NCBI GenBank assembly: GCA_902771725.1
Contig: CACXXT010000021.1
Coordinates: 4,684 to 68,683, forward strand
DNA: 64,000 bases
Direction: 5' to 3'
Source: an uncultured Bacteroidales bacterium
GTDB lineage: Bacteria > Bacteroidota > Bacteroidia > Bacteroidales > Bacteroidaceae
A program made the position numbers and the translations under genes. Positions 8,788 through 16,842 of the stretch are shown here, in pieces; position 1 is the first letter of the stretch; every line of letters begins with the position of its first letter. The notes under the pieces were generated by a model. The model was not told the DNA's origin. It saw only the letters and a program-made list of their open reading frames with translations, and did not search any database.

Positions 8788-10094
8788 TCGGCAATAAGGG
8801 CTGTTTGATCGGCGTTGAAGCCGACGAGGTGCAGGGGAAGGATGTGGTTGTCACTCCCCTGGCCACGATATTCCACCTTGATATAATTATCTGTGAATCC
8901 GTTGTAGACACCGCGTTGGCGGGAGTGTTCGAGCAGAACGGGACGCGTCTGACCAATGAAGCGCTCATAGAAATCATGGAGCTTGCGGTCGCTGATGGCC
9001 AAGAGTCGCTGGCTTCGCTCATGTTTCTCCTCCGGCCGCACCACATGAGGAATGCGCAAGGCTGCCGTACCCGGACGTTCGCTATAGCTGAAGACGTGAA
9101 GCTGGGAGACAGGCAGGGAGTCGATGAAGCGCTCGGCTTCATCGAAGAGAGCGGCCGTCTCACCTCGCGTGCCCACGATGACATCAACACCAATGAAACA
9201 GTCGGGCATCAGCTCGCGCGCGCGCGATACCTTATTATAAAATAAAGAGGTGTCGTAGCGACGATGCATCAGCCGCAACACTTCGTCGGAACCCGACTGA
9301 AGGGGTATGTGGAAATGAGGCATGAAGGCACGGGAGCCGGCACAGAACAGCAGGACTTCGTCCGTCAGCAAATTGGGTTCTATACTGGAAATGCGATAGC
9401 GCTCTATTCCCTCCACCCCGTCCAACGCACGCAGCAGGTCGAGGAAGGACTCGCCCGTGGTACGTCCGAAGTCACCAATGTTCACTCCCGTTATCACGAT
9501 TTCCTTACCTCCCTCGGCAGCCGCCTGGCGGGCTTGCTCCACCAGCGAGGCTATGCTCCCATTGCGACTTCGGCCACGGGCAAAGGGAATGGTGCAATAG
9601 GTACAGAAATAGTTGCAGCCATCCTGCACCTTCAGGAAATAACGAGTTCGCTCCCCTCGAGAACAAGATGGAACGAACAAAGATCCTGCCTCCTCCCCTC
9701 CAACCGGAGCAGACGCGATGTCGCTCTTAGAGAATGCCGCTTCGAGATATTCCAGTACTTTTCCTTTCTGATTCTGACTTAGTACTAGGCTCACGCCCTC
9801 GATGGCTGCCACCTCGTCTGGTTTCAGCTGAGCGTAGCATCCCATGACTATGACGTAAGCACCGGGGTGCTGGCGTACGAGTTTGTGTATCGCCTGTCGG
9901 CACTTGTGGTCGGCTACTTCGGTCACACTACATGTGTTGACAATGCAGATATCGGCACATTCGCCCTTTCGAACGGTTCGCACACCGGCCTCGGTCAACT
10001 TTTGGGCAATCGTTGACGTCTCAGCGAAATTCAGTTTGCAGCCAAGCGTGAAGTACGCAGCAAGCTTTCCTTGAAGATTTGAAGGGTCTGTCAC
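8784..10094 (-). CDS. mtaB: tRNA (N6-L-threonylcarbamoyladenosine(37)-C2)-methylthiotransferase
   Basis: 436-residue radical-SAM methylthiotransferase that turns t6A37 of ANN-decoding tRNAs into ms2t6A. The N-terminal UPF0004 domain has its three cysteines in TLGCKLNF, NTCSV and VMGCYAQ. The radical SAM motif CNYFCTYC is at about 160-167. The C-terminal TRAM domain is about 375-436. The order and the TLGCKLNFAE start fit MtaB rather than MiaB or RimO. A minus-strand promoter, TACCTTTG at 10122-10129 with TTG 20 nt upstream, precedes it. Its stop overlaps the start of the glycosyltransferase. Confidence 0.93.
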   Translation of the reverse strand: MTDPSNLQGKLAAYFTLGCKLNFAETSTIAQKLTEAGVRTVRKGECADICIVNTCSVTEVADHKCRQAIHKLVRQHPGAYVIVMGCYAQLKPDEVAAIEGVSLVLSQNQKGKVLEYLEAAFSKSDIASAPVGGEEAGSLFVPSCSRGERTRYFLKVQDGCNYFCTYCTIPFARGRSRNGSIASLVEQARQAAAEGGKEIVITGVNIGDFGRTTGESFLDLLRALDGVEGIERYRISSIEPNLLTDEVLLFCAGSRAFMPHFHIPLQSGSDEVLRLMHRRYDTSLFYNKVSRARELMPDCFIGVDVIVGTRGETAALFDEAERFIDSLPVSQLHVFSYSERPGTAALRIPHVVRPEEKHERSQRLLAISDRKLHDFYERFIGQTRPVLLEHSRQRGVYNGFTDNYIKVEYRGQGSDNHILPLHLVGFNADQTALIAE

Positions 10095-10121
10095 GACAAT
10101 TTGGTTTCTTGTTTACGGGTG

Positions 10122-10152
10122 CAAAGGTAATGCAAACATACGTTATTGGCAA
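10122..10152 (-). promoter_or_regulatory. Promoter of mtaB
   Basis: On the minus strand, TTG (10150-10152) and TACCTTTG (10122-10129), separated by 20 nt. Confidence 0.65.
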
Positions 10153-10290
10153 GAGAGAGGCAATTTTTAACATTTCCGCAGACGCTTAATTATGAGCATT
10201 TTGCAAAAATTGGCAAAAAAAAGTTGTAGATATATGTCAATTTTAGAAAAAAAAAACGGCCAAACTGATACAACGTATTGAAAAAGTCCG

Positions 10291-10298
10291 TACCTTTG
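10291..10298 (+). promoter_or_regulatory. -7 box for the 65-residue lipoprotein gene
   Basis: TACCTTTG, 55 nt before the ATG at 10354. No clear -33 element was found at the usual distance. Confidence 0.55.
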
Positions 10299-10353
10299 AA
10301 AAGTTATAAAAAGCAATTGATTGTTTTACAGAATTAAAAAAGCAAAAAAGAAA

Positions 10354-10551
10354 ATGAAAAAGGTTGCATTTATGTTCGTAGCCGCTATGGCTATCTCTTT
10401 CGCTTCTTGCGGTGGTGCTCAGCAGAAGGCTGAAGAAACTTGTGACAGCGCTCAGTGCTGCGCAGACAGCATCGTCGAGGAAGTTGTTGAAGTAGTTGAC
10501 AGCGCTGCTGAAGTTGTTGACAGCGTAGCTGCTGAAGTTGTTGCTGAGTAA
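10354..10551 (+). CDS. Small lipoprotein with Val/Asp/Ser repeats
   Basis: 65 codons starting MKKVAFMFVAAM. The signal peptide ends in SFASC, a lipobox, so the mature lipoprotein is only about 46 residues. It holds four early cysteines (positions 19, 32, 37, 38) and an acidic C-terminal half made of imperfect copies of EVVDSAAE / EVVDSVAAE, which could form an amphipathic helix. It has its own promoter and a strong terminator, so it is probably a real, separately expressed gene. I do not recognise a family. Small acidic lipoproteins of this style are common in Prevotella-like genomes. Confidence 0.7.
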   Translation: MKKVAFMFVAAMAISFASCGGAQQKAEETCDSAQCCADSIVEEVVEVVDSAAEVVDSVAAEVVAE

Positions 10552-10594
10552 TTAGCCACAAGTTCGGTTACCGAACATCAACAGGAAAACAACG

Positions 10595-10623
10595 AGGTCT
10601 CACGGGAGTGAGGCCTTTTTTTA
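10595..10623 (+). terminator. Rho-independent terminator of the small lipoprotein gene
   Basis: Stem AGGTCTCAC / GTGAGGCCT with one G-T pair around a GGGA loop, followed by a run of seven Ts. Confidence 0.8.
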
Positions 10624-10710
10624 TCCAGAACTCTGGGCTGCCGAACCCGGCTATATGTGTCTTGGGAATACCCAACCACGAAAAAGGCCCGGCACAAAAG
10701 TATAGAAGAG

Positions 10711-10749
10711 AAAGAAATGGCCGCGACTCCGAAAGGGAACGCGGCCATT
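10711..10749 (-). terminator. Terminator of the rpsF-rpsR-rplI operon
   Basis: On the minus strand, a perfect 10-bp stem AATGGCCGCG / CGCGGCCATT (10740-10749 and 10716-10725) followed by a T-rich stretch, 27 nt after the rplI stop. Confidence 0.8.
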
Positions 10750-10775
10750 CAATATATTAGGGGTTTACAGAATGC

Positions 10776-11336
10776 TTATGCCTCCTGAAGGGGAGCTTCG
10801 TCCAGAGCTTCGAGTACTTCAGCCTCATCCTGAGCTTCCTCAGCAACTTCGTCCACAACAGGAGCAGCAGGTGCCTCGACGGGAGCCTCAACAGGACCAT
10901 CGGCAACAACAGTCACGGGGATAACCACGCTGACTTCCTTGTGCAGACGGATGAGTGCCTTGTGCTCACCAACGGTCTTCACGTCCTTGATGGAGATGAG
11001 TTTACGGTCGATGTCGAAACCGAGCTTGCTGAGTTCGTCGGCAATCTGAACGTTGTTCACGCTGCCATAGATAGTGCCATTGGAGCTAACCTTGGCAACA
11101 ATGGTCAGAGCCACGCCTTCGAGCTTTGCTGCGAGAGCTTCTGCATCAGCCTTGATCTTCTCGAGCTTCTTGGCCTTCTGCTTCAGTTCTTCGGCGAGCT
11201 GCTTCTTGGCGCTCTCGGATGCGATAACACCCTTGCCCTGGGGAATAAGATAATTGCGGCCGTAGCCAGGCTTCACATTTACGATGTCGTGCTTGTAACC
11301 CAAGCCGATGACGTCTTCTTTGAGAATGATTTCCAT
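10776..11336 (-). CDS. rplI: 50S ribosomal protein L9 with acidic C-terminal extension
   Basis: 186-residue L9, a 23S rRNA-binding protein of the large subunit. It starts with MEIILKEDVIGLGYKHDIVNVKPGYGRNYL, the usual N-terminal RNA-binding domain, then the long connecting helix (about 50-75) and the C-terminal domain (about 80-148). Bacterial L9 is usually near 148 residues. Here about 38 extra residues rich in Ala, Glu, Pro and Asp follow. Last gene of the rpsF-rpsR-rplI operon, ended by a strong hairpin terminator. Confidence 0.96.
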   Translation of the reverse strand: MEIILKEDVIGLGYKHDIVNVKPGYGRNYLIPQGKGVIASESAKKQLAEELKQKAKKLEKIKADAEALAAKLEGVALTIVAKVSSNGTIYGSVNNVQIADELSKLGFDIDRKLISIKDVKTVGEHKALIRLHKEVSVVIPVTVVADGPVEAPVEAPAAPVVDEVAEEAQDEAEVLEALDEAPLQEA

Positions 11337-11357
11337 AGTGCTTATTCCTCCTATTAA

Positions 11358-11621
11358 TTATTTCATCATGTCAGTTACGAAGGGAAGCAGTGCGAGGTGA
11401 CGTGCACGCTTGACAGCCTGAGCCACGCGGCGCTGGAACTTCAGAGAAGTACCGGTGATGCGACGGGGAAGGATACGTCCCTGCTCGTTGAGGAACTTCT
11501 TGAGGAACTCAGGGTCCTTGTAATCGATATACTTGATGCCGAGCTTCTTGAAACGGCAATACTTCTTCTTCTTTACGTCTACAGTAGGCGGTGTGAGATA
11601 GCGAATTTCTGACTGTGCCAT
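11358..11621 (-). CDS. rpsR: 30S ribosomal protein S18
   Basis: 87-residue S18 of the small subunit platform, which binds as a pair with S6. The core [42 protein letters not shown] and [14 protein letters not shown] are all typical. It sits 3 nt after rpsF and 21 nt before rplI, the conserved bacterial order; no ssb or priB lies between rpsF and rpsR here. Confidence 0.97.
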   Translation of the reverse strand: MAQSEIRYLTPPTVDVKKKKYCRFKKLGIKYIDYKDPEFLKKFLNEQGRILPRRITGTSLKFQRRVAQAVKRARHLALLPFVTDMMK

Positions 11622-11624
11622 AGT

Positions 11625-11966
11625 TTAGTCCTCCTTAGTTACTTTTTTGTTTCTTCTCTTTTCTGCATATTCTGCAGCATACTTCTCCATCTTGACAGTA
11701 AGATAGCGGAGCACTCTCTCGTCGCGGCGGTAGTTGACCTCAAGCTTGCTAATCAGCGTGGGCTCAGCCTTGAACTCGACTAACACATAGAAGCCCGTGG
11801 ACTTCTTCTCGATGGGGTATGCGAGTTTCTTCAGACCCCACAGCTCTTCGTTCAAGATCTCAGCTCCTCCATCGGTGAGGATCTTCTTGAACTTTTCGAC
11901 CGCTTCCTTCATCTGATCGTCAGACAAAACGGGAGTTAAAATGAAAACGGTTTCGTACTGATTCAT
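11625..11966 (-). CDS. rpsF: 30S ribosomal protein S6
   Basis: 113-residue S6, partner of S18 on the 30S platform. It starts [19 protein letters not shown] and contains [22 protein letters not shown] and the C-terminal [18 protein letters not shown] block. First gene of the operon. A minus-strand TACCTTTG at 12013-12020 lies about 47 nt upstream. Confidence 0.97.
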   Translation of the reverse strand: MNQYETVFILTPVLSDDQMKEAVEKFKKILTDGGAEILNEELWGLKKLAYPIEKKSTGFYVLVEFKAEPTLISKLEVNYRRDERVLRYLTVKMEKYAAEYAEKRRNKKVTKED

Positions 11967-12012
11967 AATACGTTAATTAATGATTAAATGGTGTTTTTGC
12001 AAAAATGCGGTG

Positions 12013-12020
12013 CAAAGGTA
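12013..12020 (-). promoter_or_regulatory. -7 box of the rpsF operon
   Basis: TACCTTTG on the minus strand, about 47 nt before the rpsF start codon. Confidence 0.65.
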
Positions 12021-12204
12021 CTACTTTTTCTTGATATGACAAGCGTTTCGGGGTGTTTTTCTTCAAAAAACATAAAAAAAAGCCTTCGGCACGCACTTTT
12101 TGGGCAAAACGTTTCGGCATTTCAAGTTTTTTACCTTAATTTGTGCTGCCAATCCGAGAAATTGGCACTTGAAAGGCTAAAATCTAACATAAAAAAGCAT
12201 AACA

Positions 12205-12381
12205 ATGAAACTCTATTCCGGTATCATCTGCGCCATCGTGGGCGCCATCATTTTGATTGTAAGTTACCTCACAGGAGGTGTGGACTACAATTGGATTCAG
12301 TTCCTTGGAGTCCTGATTGTGATTGTAGGCATAGCCCTTCACATCTACGTCAACTACAAGAAACCGTCGTACGACAACTGA
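12205..12381 (+). CDS. 58-residue two-helix membrane protein
   Basis: Short gene with start MKLYSGIICAIVGAIIL and end NYKKPSYDN. It has two hydrophobic helices (about 5-22 and 31-48) joined by a short loop with Thr-Gly-Gly-Val-Asp, then a basic tail on one side. It is preceded by an A-rich ribosome-binding region (ACATAAAAAAGC) and followed 5 nt later by a strong terminator, which supports a real gene. I do not recognise a family. It points toward rprY, with which it shares the terminator. Confidence 0.65.
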   Translation: MKLYSGIICAIVGAIILIVSYLTGGVDYNWIQFLGVLIVIVGIALHIYVNYKKPSYDN

Positions 12382-12386
12382 AAAAA

Positions 12387-12426
12387 AATCGGGGGCTGCC
12401 AGTTGCGGCCCCCGATTCTTTTTTCA
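12387..12426. terminator. Bidirectional terminator between the small membrane protein gene and rprY
   Basis: Perfect 10-bp stem AATCGGGGGC (12387-12396) / GCCCCCGATT (12408-12417), with Ts on the plus side and As on the other, so it can end both convergent units. Confidence 0.85.
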
Positions 12427-12440
12427 GTCCCCTTCCGTCT

Positions 12441-13151
12441 TCAATCTTCTTCCATCTGGGCAATGAGGCGGTAGCCTTTGCCATGGACATTGTTGATTTC
12501 GATGTCCGGATCATCCTTCAGATGCTTGCGCAGCTTGGTGATATAGACATCCATGGAGCGTGCGTTGAAATAGTTGTCATCAATCCAGATGGTCTTCAGT
12601 GCCAGTTCACGCTGTAGCACATCGTTAGCGTGGGCGCAGAGAAGGATGAGCAGTTCACTTTCCTTTGTGGTCAGTTTTGTAGACTTGTTGCCAATGGTCA
12701 GGATCTGACGCTTGGTGTCGAAGTCAAACTTACCGATGTGGTAAACTGCCACGTTCTTAGTCTGCTTGCCATGAACACGACGCAGGATGGCTTCCATACG
12801 CAGCACCAGTTCTTCCATGGAGAAGGGTTTGGTAATGTAGTCGTCTGCACCAATCTTGAAGCCCTCGAAGATATCTTCCTTCAGATTCCGAGCCGTGAGG
12901 AAGATGATGGGCACATCCTGGTTCACCTGACGGATTTCCTGAGCAAGTGAGAAGCCGTCCATCTTGGGCATCATCACATCGAGTACACACATATCATAGG
13001 TGTTCTTCAAGAAGGCTTTGTAGCCTGCCTCGCCATCGGGACAGAGGTCGGCGTCGTAGCCCTTGGCCTGAAGGTATTCACGGAGCAGCATGCCGAGGCT
13101 CTCATCGTCCTCGCAGAGCAAAATTTTCAATCTCATTTCTTCTTGTGTCAT
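12441..13151 (-). CDS. rprY: OmpR-family response regulator RprY
   Basis: 236-residue DNA-binding response regulator. Receiver domain (about 8-125): acidic pocket CEDDES, phospho-acceptor Asp in VLDVMMPKMDGF, Thr in FLTAR and Lys in ITKPFSMEEL. Winged-helix output domain (about 140-232) with LTTKESELLILLCAHAN and NARSMDVYITKLRKHL. The close match to Bacteroides RprY and the adjoining rprX identify it. The ATG five codons downstream (MRLKILL, at 13136) is an alternative start. It follows rprX by 55 nt on the same strand. In Bacteroides fragilis this system was found through tetracycline-resistance effects; the native signal is unclear. Confidence 0.92.
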   Translation of the reverse strand: MTQEEMRLKILLCEDDESLGMLLREYLQAKGYDADLCPDGEAGYKAFLKNTYDMCVLDVMMPKMDGFSLAQEIRQVNQDVPIIFLTARNLKEDIFEGFKIGADDYITKPFSMEELVLRMEAILRRVHGKQTKNVAVYHIGKFDFDTKRQILTIGNKSTKLTTKESELLILLCAHANDVLQRELALKTIWIDDNYFNARSMDVYITKLRKHLKDDPDIEINNVHGKGYRLIAQMEED

Positions 13152-13206
13152 AGTGGTAGAGGTTTTTGAGGGTTATTATTCGGATTAACAATTATCTATT
13201 CTCAAT

Positions 13207-14730
13207 TCAGTCTATCAGAGGCAGGGTGATGATAAACTTGGTTCCGTGGCCGTATTCGCTCTCGGCCTTGATGTTACCATGCATGAGTTCCACCATACCC
13301 TTCACATAGGCCAGTCCGAGGCCGAAGCCCTTGACATCGTGCTTGTTACCTGTGTGTACACGGTAGAAGCGGTCGAAGATGTGTTTGAGGTCATCATGGC
13401 GGATGCCGATTCCATTGTCCTGGATAGTGACCACGAGCCGGTCGCCTTGTGTCTGCGTAGCTACAGAAAGCTGCAGGGGTTCGTCGTCGCGGCGGTACTT
13501 TACGGCATTGTCCAGCAGGTTGAAGACAACGTTGGTGAAATGCATCTCATCGACGTAGATGGCAGCATCTTCAGCATCGAGATTTGCTTCCAGGTGCCCT
13601 CCACTCTGCTGCACTTTCAGGGTGAAGGTCTTAACGACGTCATCAATAATGACATTCGCATCCACCTCACGCTCATTGAAACGGATGTTGCCTTTCTCGT
13701 AGAGTGACATCTGCAGTACCTTTTCCACCTGATAACGCAGGCGCTTGGTCTCGTTGACGATGACATGTGAGAGGTTGTCAATCATGGACTCGGACTTCAC
13801 AATGCTCTTGTCGCCCAACATCTGAGCTGCCAGCGAGATACTGGAAATGGGTGTCTTGAACTCATGCGTCATGTTGTTGATGAAGTCGTTCTTCATCTCC
13901 GTGTCACGTTTCTGCCGGGCGATGAGCCAGACGGTGAAGCAGAAAGTGAAGAAGAGGATGAGGGTGAAGAGCAACGAGGGCAGCATCGTACGGGCTGCAC
14001 CAAGGATATAGCTATCCAGATCCGGGAAGTGTACACGCAGGGTGCCCATCTTCTGCGACGGATCGTTGCGGAACAGCGTCTGGGTGTAACTATAGGTTTC
14101 ACCTTCCCTGCTATAATCCTCACAGCGATAGACCTCCAAACCGTTGGCATCAATCACCGAGAAGTGGTAGTTCAGGGTGATACCAGACGCCTGCAACTCC
14201 GACCGCAAGTTGGAGTCCAGCAGTTTAAAGTCTACACGCTCACTGAAATCTTTATCGCTGGAATTGTACAGAATGGTATAAATGACCTCGTCCAAGACAC
14301 CTTTCTGATAAAGATAGGCATTCTTCACAAATTCCTGGAAGCGCCTGCTGGCTACATCCAGCGAAGCCGTGGGACGCAGATTCAGTGACTTTGGCATCTG
14401 GGAGGGGTGTGTGACCTGAGTCTTCAGCCGGAACGGCGTCATGGCCGAATCGCCCAGTTCCAACGTTTCCTCAATCCGTTGCCGGCTCTCTTTGTTGTTG
14501 AGGTTGTCCGCTTCAAAATCAGTCTGTTCAGCCATCGTCTCGAGATAGCGGAAGGTCTCGTTACGCTCCAGGTCGCGACTGGTCTGATCCAAAGCACGGA
14601 ATACGGTCTCGTCGAACTGTTCCTTGCGCATCTTGACCATAGCCTGAACTATCCGGCCCTGCAGGAAAAGCAGACCGAAAAAGGAAATGCCGATGACCAG
14701 GCTGATGATGATGATGGTTGTTCGCTTCAT
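13207..14730 (-). CDS. rprX: Sensor histidine kinase RprX
   Basis: 507-residue membrane kinase paired with RprY. An N-terminal membrane segment (about 6-28), a periplasmic sensor region of about 210 residues, and a second membrane segment (about 247-270, SLLFTLILFFTFCFTVWLI) are followed by the HisKA H-box NNMTHEFKTPISSISLAAQ (phospho-His near 290) and the ATPase blocks: N box FNLLDNAVKYR, G1 IQDNGIGI, F DRFYRV and G2 GFGLGLAYVKGM. It lies upstream of rprY. A minus-strand TACCTTTG at 14762-14769 precedes it by about 30 nt. Confidence 0.93.
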   Translation of the reverse strand: MKRTTIIIISLVIGISFFGLLFLQGRIVQAMVKMRKEQFDETVFRALDQTSRDLERNETFRYLETMAEQTDFEADNLNNKESRQRIEETLELGDSAMTPFRLKTQVTHPSQMPKSLNLRPTASLDVASRRFQEFVKNAYLYQKGVLDEVIYTILYNSSDKDFSERVDFKLLDSNLRSELQASGITLNYHFSVIDANGLEVYRCEDYSREGETYSYTQTLFRNDPSQKMGTLRVHFPDLDSYILGAARTMLPSLLFTLILFFTFCFTVWLIARQKRDTEMKNDFINNMTHEFKTPISSISLAAQMLGDKSIVKSESMIDNLSHVIVNETKRLRYQVEKVLQMSLYEKGNIRFNEREVDANVIIDDVVKTFTLKVQQSGGHLEANLDAEDAAIYVDEMHFTNVVFNLLDNAVKYRRDDEPLQLSVATQTQGDRLVVTIQDNGIGIRHDDLKHIFDRFYRVHTGNKHDVKGFGLGLAYVKGMVELMHGNIKAESEYGHGTKFIITLPLID

Positions 14731-14761
14731 TGCGGAATCGTGGTTTTTATCTTTCTGAATG

Positions 14762-14769
14762 CAAAGGTA
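14762..14769 (-). promoter_or_regulatory. -7 box of rprX-rprY
   Basis: TACCTTTG on the minus strand, about 32 nt before the rprX start. Confidence 0.6.
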
Positions 14770-14961
14770 GGCATTCCCGCCCTACGCACCAAACCTGACA
14801 AACAAACAAGGTACCGCAATTTAACAAAATTAACTTTAAACAGATAGCTGATTGAGCATATACGAACCAATCATAATGTATATAGACTGCAAAAGTACCT
14901 ATTTCGACCGTCTTCATCTATTTTTTCACGAGAAGATGAGGCTACTTTCAGAAAAAGCCAT

Positions 14962-14969
14962 TATCTTTG
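14962..14969 (+). promoter_or_regulatory. -7 box of the sialidase gene
   Basis: TATCTTTG, 27 nt before the ATG at 14997; this position also argues against the upstream start at 14967. Confidence 0.6.
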
Positions 14970-14996
14970 TGCCGAAAACCAATCAAAAACAGATTT

Positions 14997-16244
14997 ATGA
15001 AGAAACTTATCCTCGCTTTGCTCGCACTTTCAACCCTGGCACCTGAGATTGCTCACGCTCAAGCCACCGAGCCGACTTGCCTCTTCAAGAACTACGACAA
15101 CTACAACATCCCCTACCGCATTCCTGCTATCACACTCACCAGGAAGGGACACTTACTGGCAGCCGTGGATCGCAGATATTGCTACCTCGACATCGGCTTT
15201 GGCCGCATAGACATCACGGCACGAACCAGCCGCGACAACGGCCGTACATGGTCACCTGACACCGTGATTCAACGCGGTTCAGGGATCGAAGGCTCAAAAG
15301 ACTGCGGCTACGGTGATCTCGCCATGGTGGCCGACCGGACTTCGAACCGCGTTCTCTGCATGTCCGTCACCGGAAATGTCATATATATTAAAGGTACGCG
15401 CGCGAACCCCAACCGCATCGCCCGCTGGTACAGCCCCGACGGAGGTCGCTCTTGGACCCGTGCAGAGGATGTCACCGATGCCTTCTATCAGATGCTGCCC
15501 CATACGCGTACCATGTTCATCGGAAGCGGGCGCATCATGCAGAGCCGTATTGTCCGGAAAGACAAATACTACCGCCTCTATTGTTCCGTACTGACCCGCA
15601 CCCAAATGGGTGAAGAGGACGTGGCTTGCAACTATGTTATCTATAGCGACGACTTCGGCCAGAACTGGCAGTTGCTGGGTGCTACGACGATGGACGGCAA
15701 GGACAGCCCTTGCGTAGGCGGCGACGAGCCTAAGACTGAGGAGTTACCCAATGGCGATGTCATCCTCTCCTCTCGCAAGTGGTATGGCCGCTACTTCAAC
15801 GTATTCCACTTCAACGACATCAGCCGGGATCAGGAGTCGGGCAGTTGGGGCACCTGTGTGGCAAGTCACGATGTGGAAGGCGGCATCCGCGTGGGAGCCA
15901 ACTCCTGCAATGGAGAGATTCTTCTGGTAGATGCAGAGGAGGTAGCCACCAAGCGCCACGTAAAGCTGATGATGCAGTCCCTGCCCTTCGGCGAAGGACG
16001 TCTGGACGTAGGAATATACTACAAAGAAATCATCCCCAACGGCATCTACTCACCACGAGCCTTCGCAGCCCACTGGACTCGTGGTCTGCAAGTCAGCCAT
16101 ACCTCGTCGGCCTACTCCACGATGATTCAGCAGAAGGACCGGCGCATAGCCTTCTTCTGGGAAGAACGCGAGAACAAGAATGGATACGACATGGTTTACC
16201 AGCCCCTGACTATTGAAGAAATTACTCAGGGCAAATACCGCTGA
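14997..16244 (+). CDS. Exo-alpha-sialidase (GH33)
   Basis: 415-residue secreted neuraminidase that frees terminal sialic acid from host glycans. Signal peptide about 1-22 (ending AHAQA). The arginine-triad RIP motif is at 41-43 (YRIPA). Three Asp-boxes of the six-bladed propeller are seen: SRDNGRTW (78-85), SPDGGRSW (146-153) and SDDFGQNW (217-224). Further family blocks are a Glu-rich PKTEELPNGDVIL (the Glu of the Tyr/Glu pair) and RHVKLMMQSLPFGEGR. The start at 14997 is chosen because it follows the promoter and begins the signal peptide. No other sialic acid genes lie nearby. Confidence 0.88.
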   Translation: MKKLILALLALSTLAPEIAHAQATEPTCLFKNYDNYNIPYRIPAITLTRKGHLLAAVDRRYCYLDIGFGRIDITARTSRDNGRTWSPDTVIQRGSGIEGSKDCGYGDLAMVADRTSNRVLCMSVTGNVIYIKGTRANPNRIARWYSPDGGRSWTRAEDVTDAFYQMLPHTRTMFIGSGRIMQSRIVRKDKYYRLYCSVLTRTQMGEEDVACNYVIYSDDFGQNWQLLGATTMDGKDSPCVGGDEPKTEELPNGDVILSSRKWYGRYFNVFHFNDISRDQESGSWGTCVASHDVEGGIRVGANSCNGEILLVDAEEVATKRHVKLMMQSLPFGEGRLDVGIYYKEIIPNGIYSPRAFAAHWTRGLQVSHTSSAYSTMIQQKDRRIAFFWEERENKNGYDMVYQPLTIEEITQGKYR

Positions 16245-16291
16245 AGCCTGCACAAACGGACATAGGCGTCAAAACCTATGGACAGAAAAGC

Positions 16292-16338
16292 AAACACGTA
16301 CGGACGAAACTGCATTTTCGTCCGTACGTGTTTTTGTT
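16292..16338. terminator. Bidirectional terminator between the sialidase and DUF5606 genes
   Basis: Perfect 18-bp stem (16292-16309 with 16316-16333) around a six-base loop, followed by a T-rich run on the plus side and preceded by an A-rich run on the minus side. Confidence 0.88.
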
Positions 16339-16362
16339 TTGTGAAGTCTGACTTTTACCAGA

Positions 16363-16812
16363 TTACTGCTCGTTGGCTTCCTGGCGGTCGTCTATATTGT
16401 CACCCTCGGTGGGACGCATCTTAGAGAAGTCGTCCAGGCCGTTTTCAATGAGGAGGTTGTACCACTGAAGGAGTTTCTTCACATCGGAGGGATGCACGCG
16501 GTCGCGGTCGAAAGCCGGCAACACCTCGCCGAGGTAGTCGAAGAGTTCTTCCTTCGAAGCCTTCTTCACATCGAGGCTGCTCTTTCCGCCGTTCTCTTTC
16601 TTCTGAATAGCGGTGAGCACATCTGCCAGAGGCACTTCTTCCTCGTCTGTATACATAGCGATGTCTGCCAGCGAAATAACACGGTCGGTGGCAAAGGCGG
16701 GGAAGCGATGGTGGCGGGAATCGATACTCTCAACGATGAGACTGCGGTTGCCGCGCGATACGAGTTTGTAGAGTCCGGGCTTACCGGAAATAGCTAAAAT
16801 TGTTTCAAGCAT
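16363..16812 (-). CDS. DUF5606 domain-containing protein
   Basis: 149-residue cytoplasmic protein of the Bacteroidetes DUF5606 family. The start MLETILAISGKPGLYKLVSRGNRSLIVESI is characteristic: a small beta-rich module of about 60 residues. It is followed by a helical region with LDVKKASKEELFDYLGEVLPAFDRDRVHPSDVKKLLQWY and an acidic tail. No enzymatic motif is visible and the function is unknown. It is the last gene of the nusB-yajC-ybbR-coaE run, an order often kept in Bacteroidales, and ends at the shared bidirectional terminator. Confidence 0.85.
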   Translation of the reverse strand: MLETILAISGKPGLYKLVSRGNRSLIVESIDSRHHRFPAFATDRVISLADIAMYTDEEEVPLADVLTAIQKKENGGKSSLDVKKASKEELFDYLGEVLPAFDRDRVHPSDVKKLLQWYNLLIENGLDDFSKMRPTEGDNIDDRQEANEQ

Positions 16813-16842
16813 TTTTAGTGTTCTTTTATGAATGGATAAAAT

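Noticed and set aside
9226-9240. CGCGCGCG and similar alternating GC tracts (also 39063) as Z-DNA or regulatory sites
   Set aside because: The first lies inside mtaB coding sequence and the second in spacer DNA; length is short and there is no supporting context.
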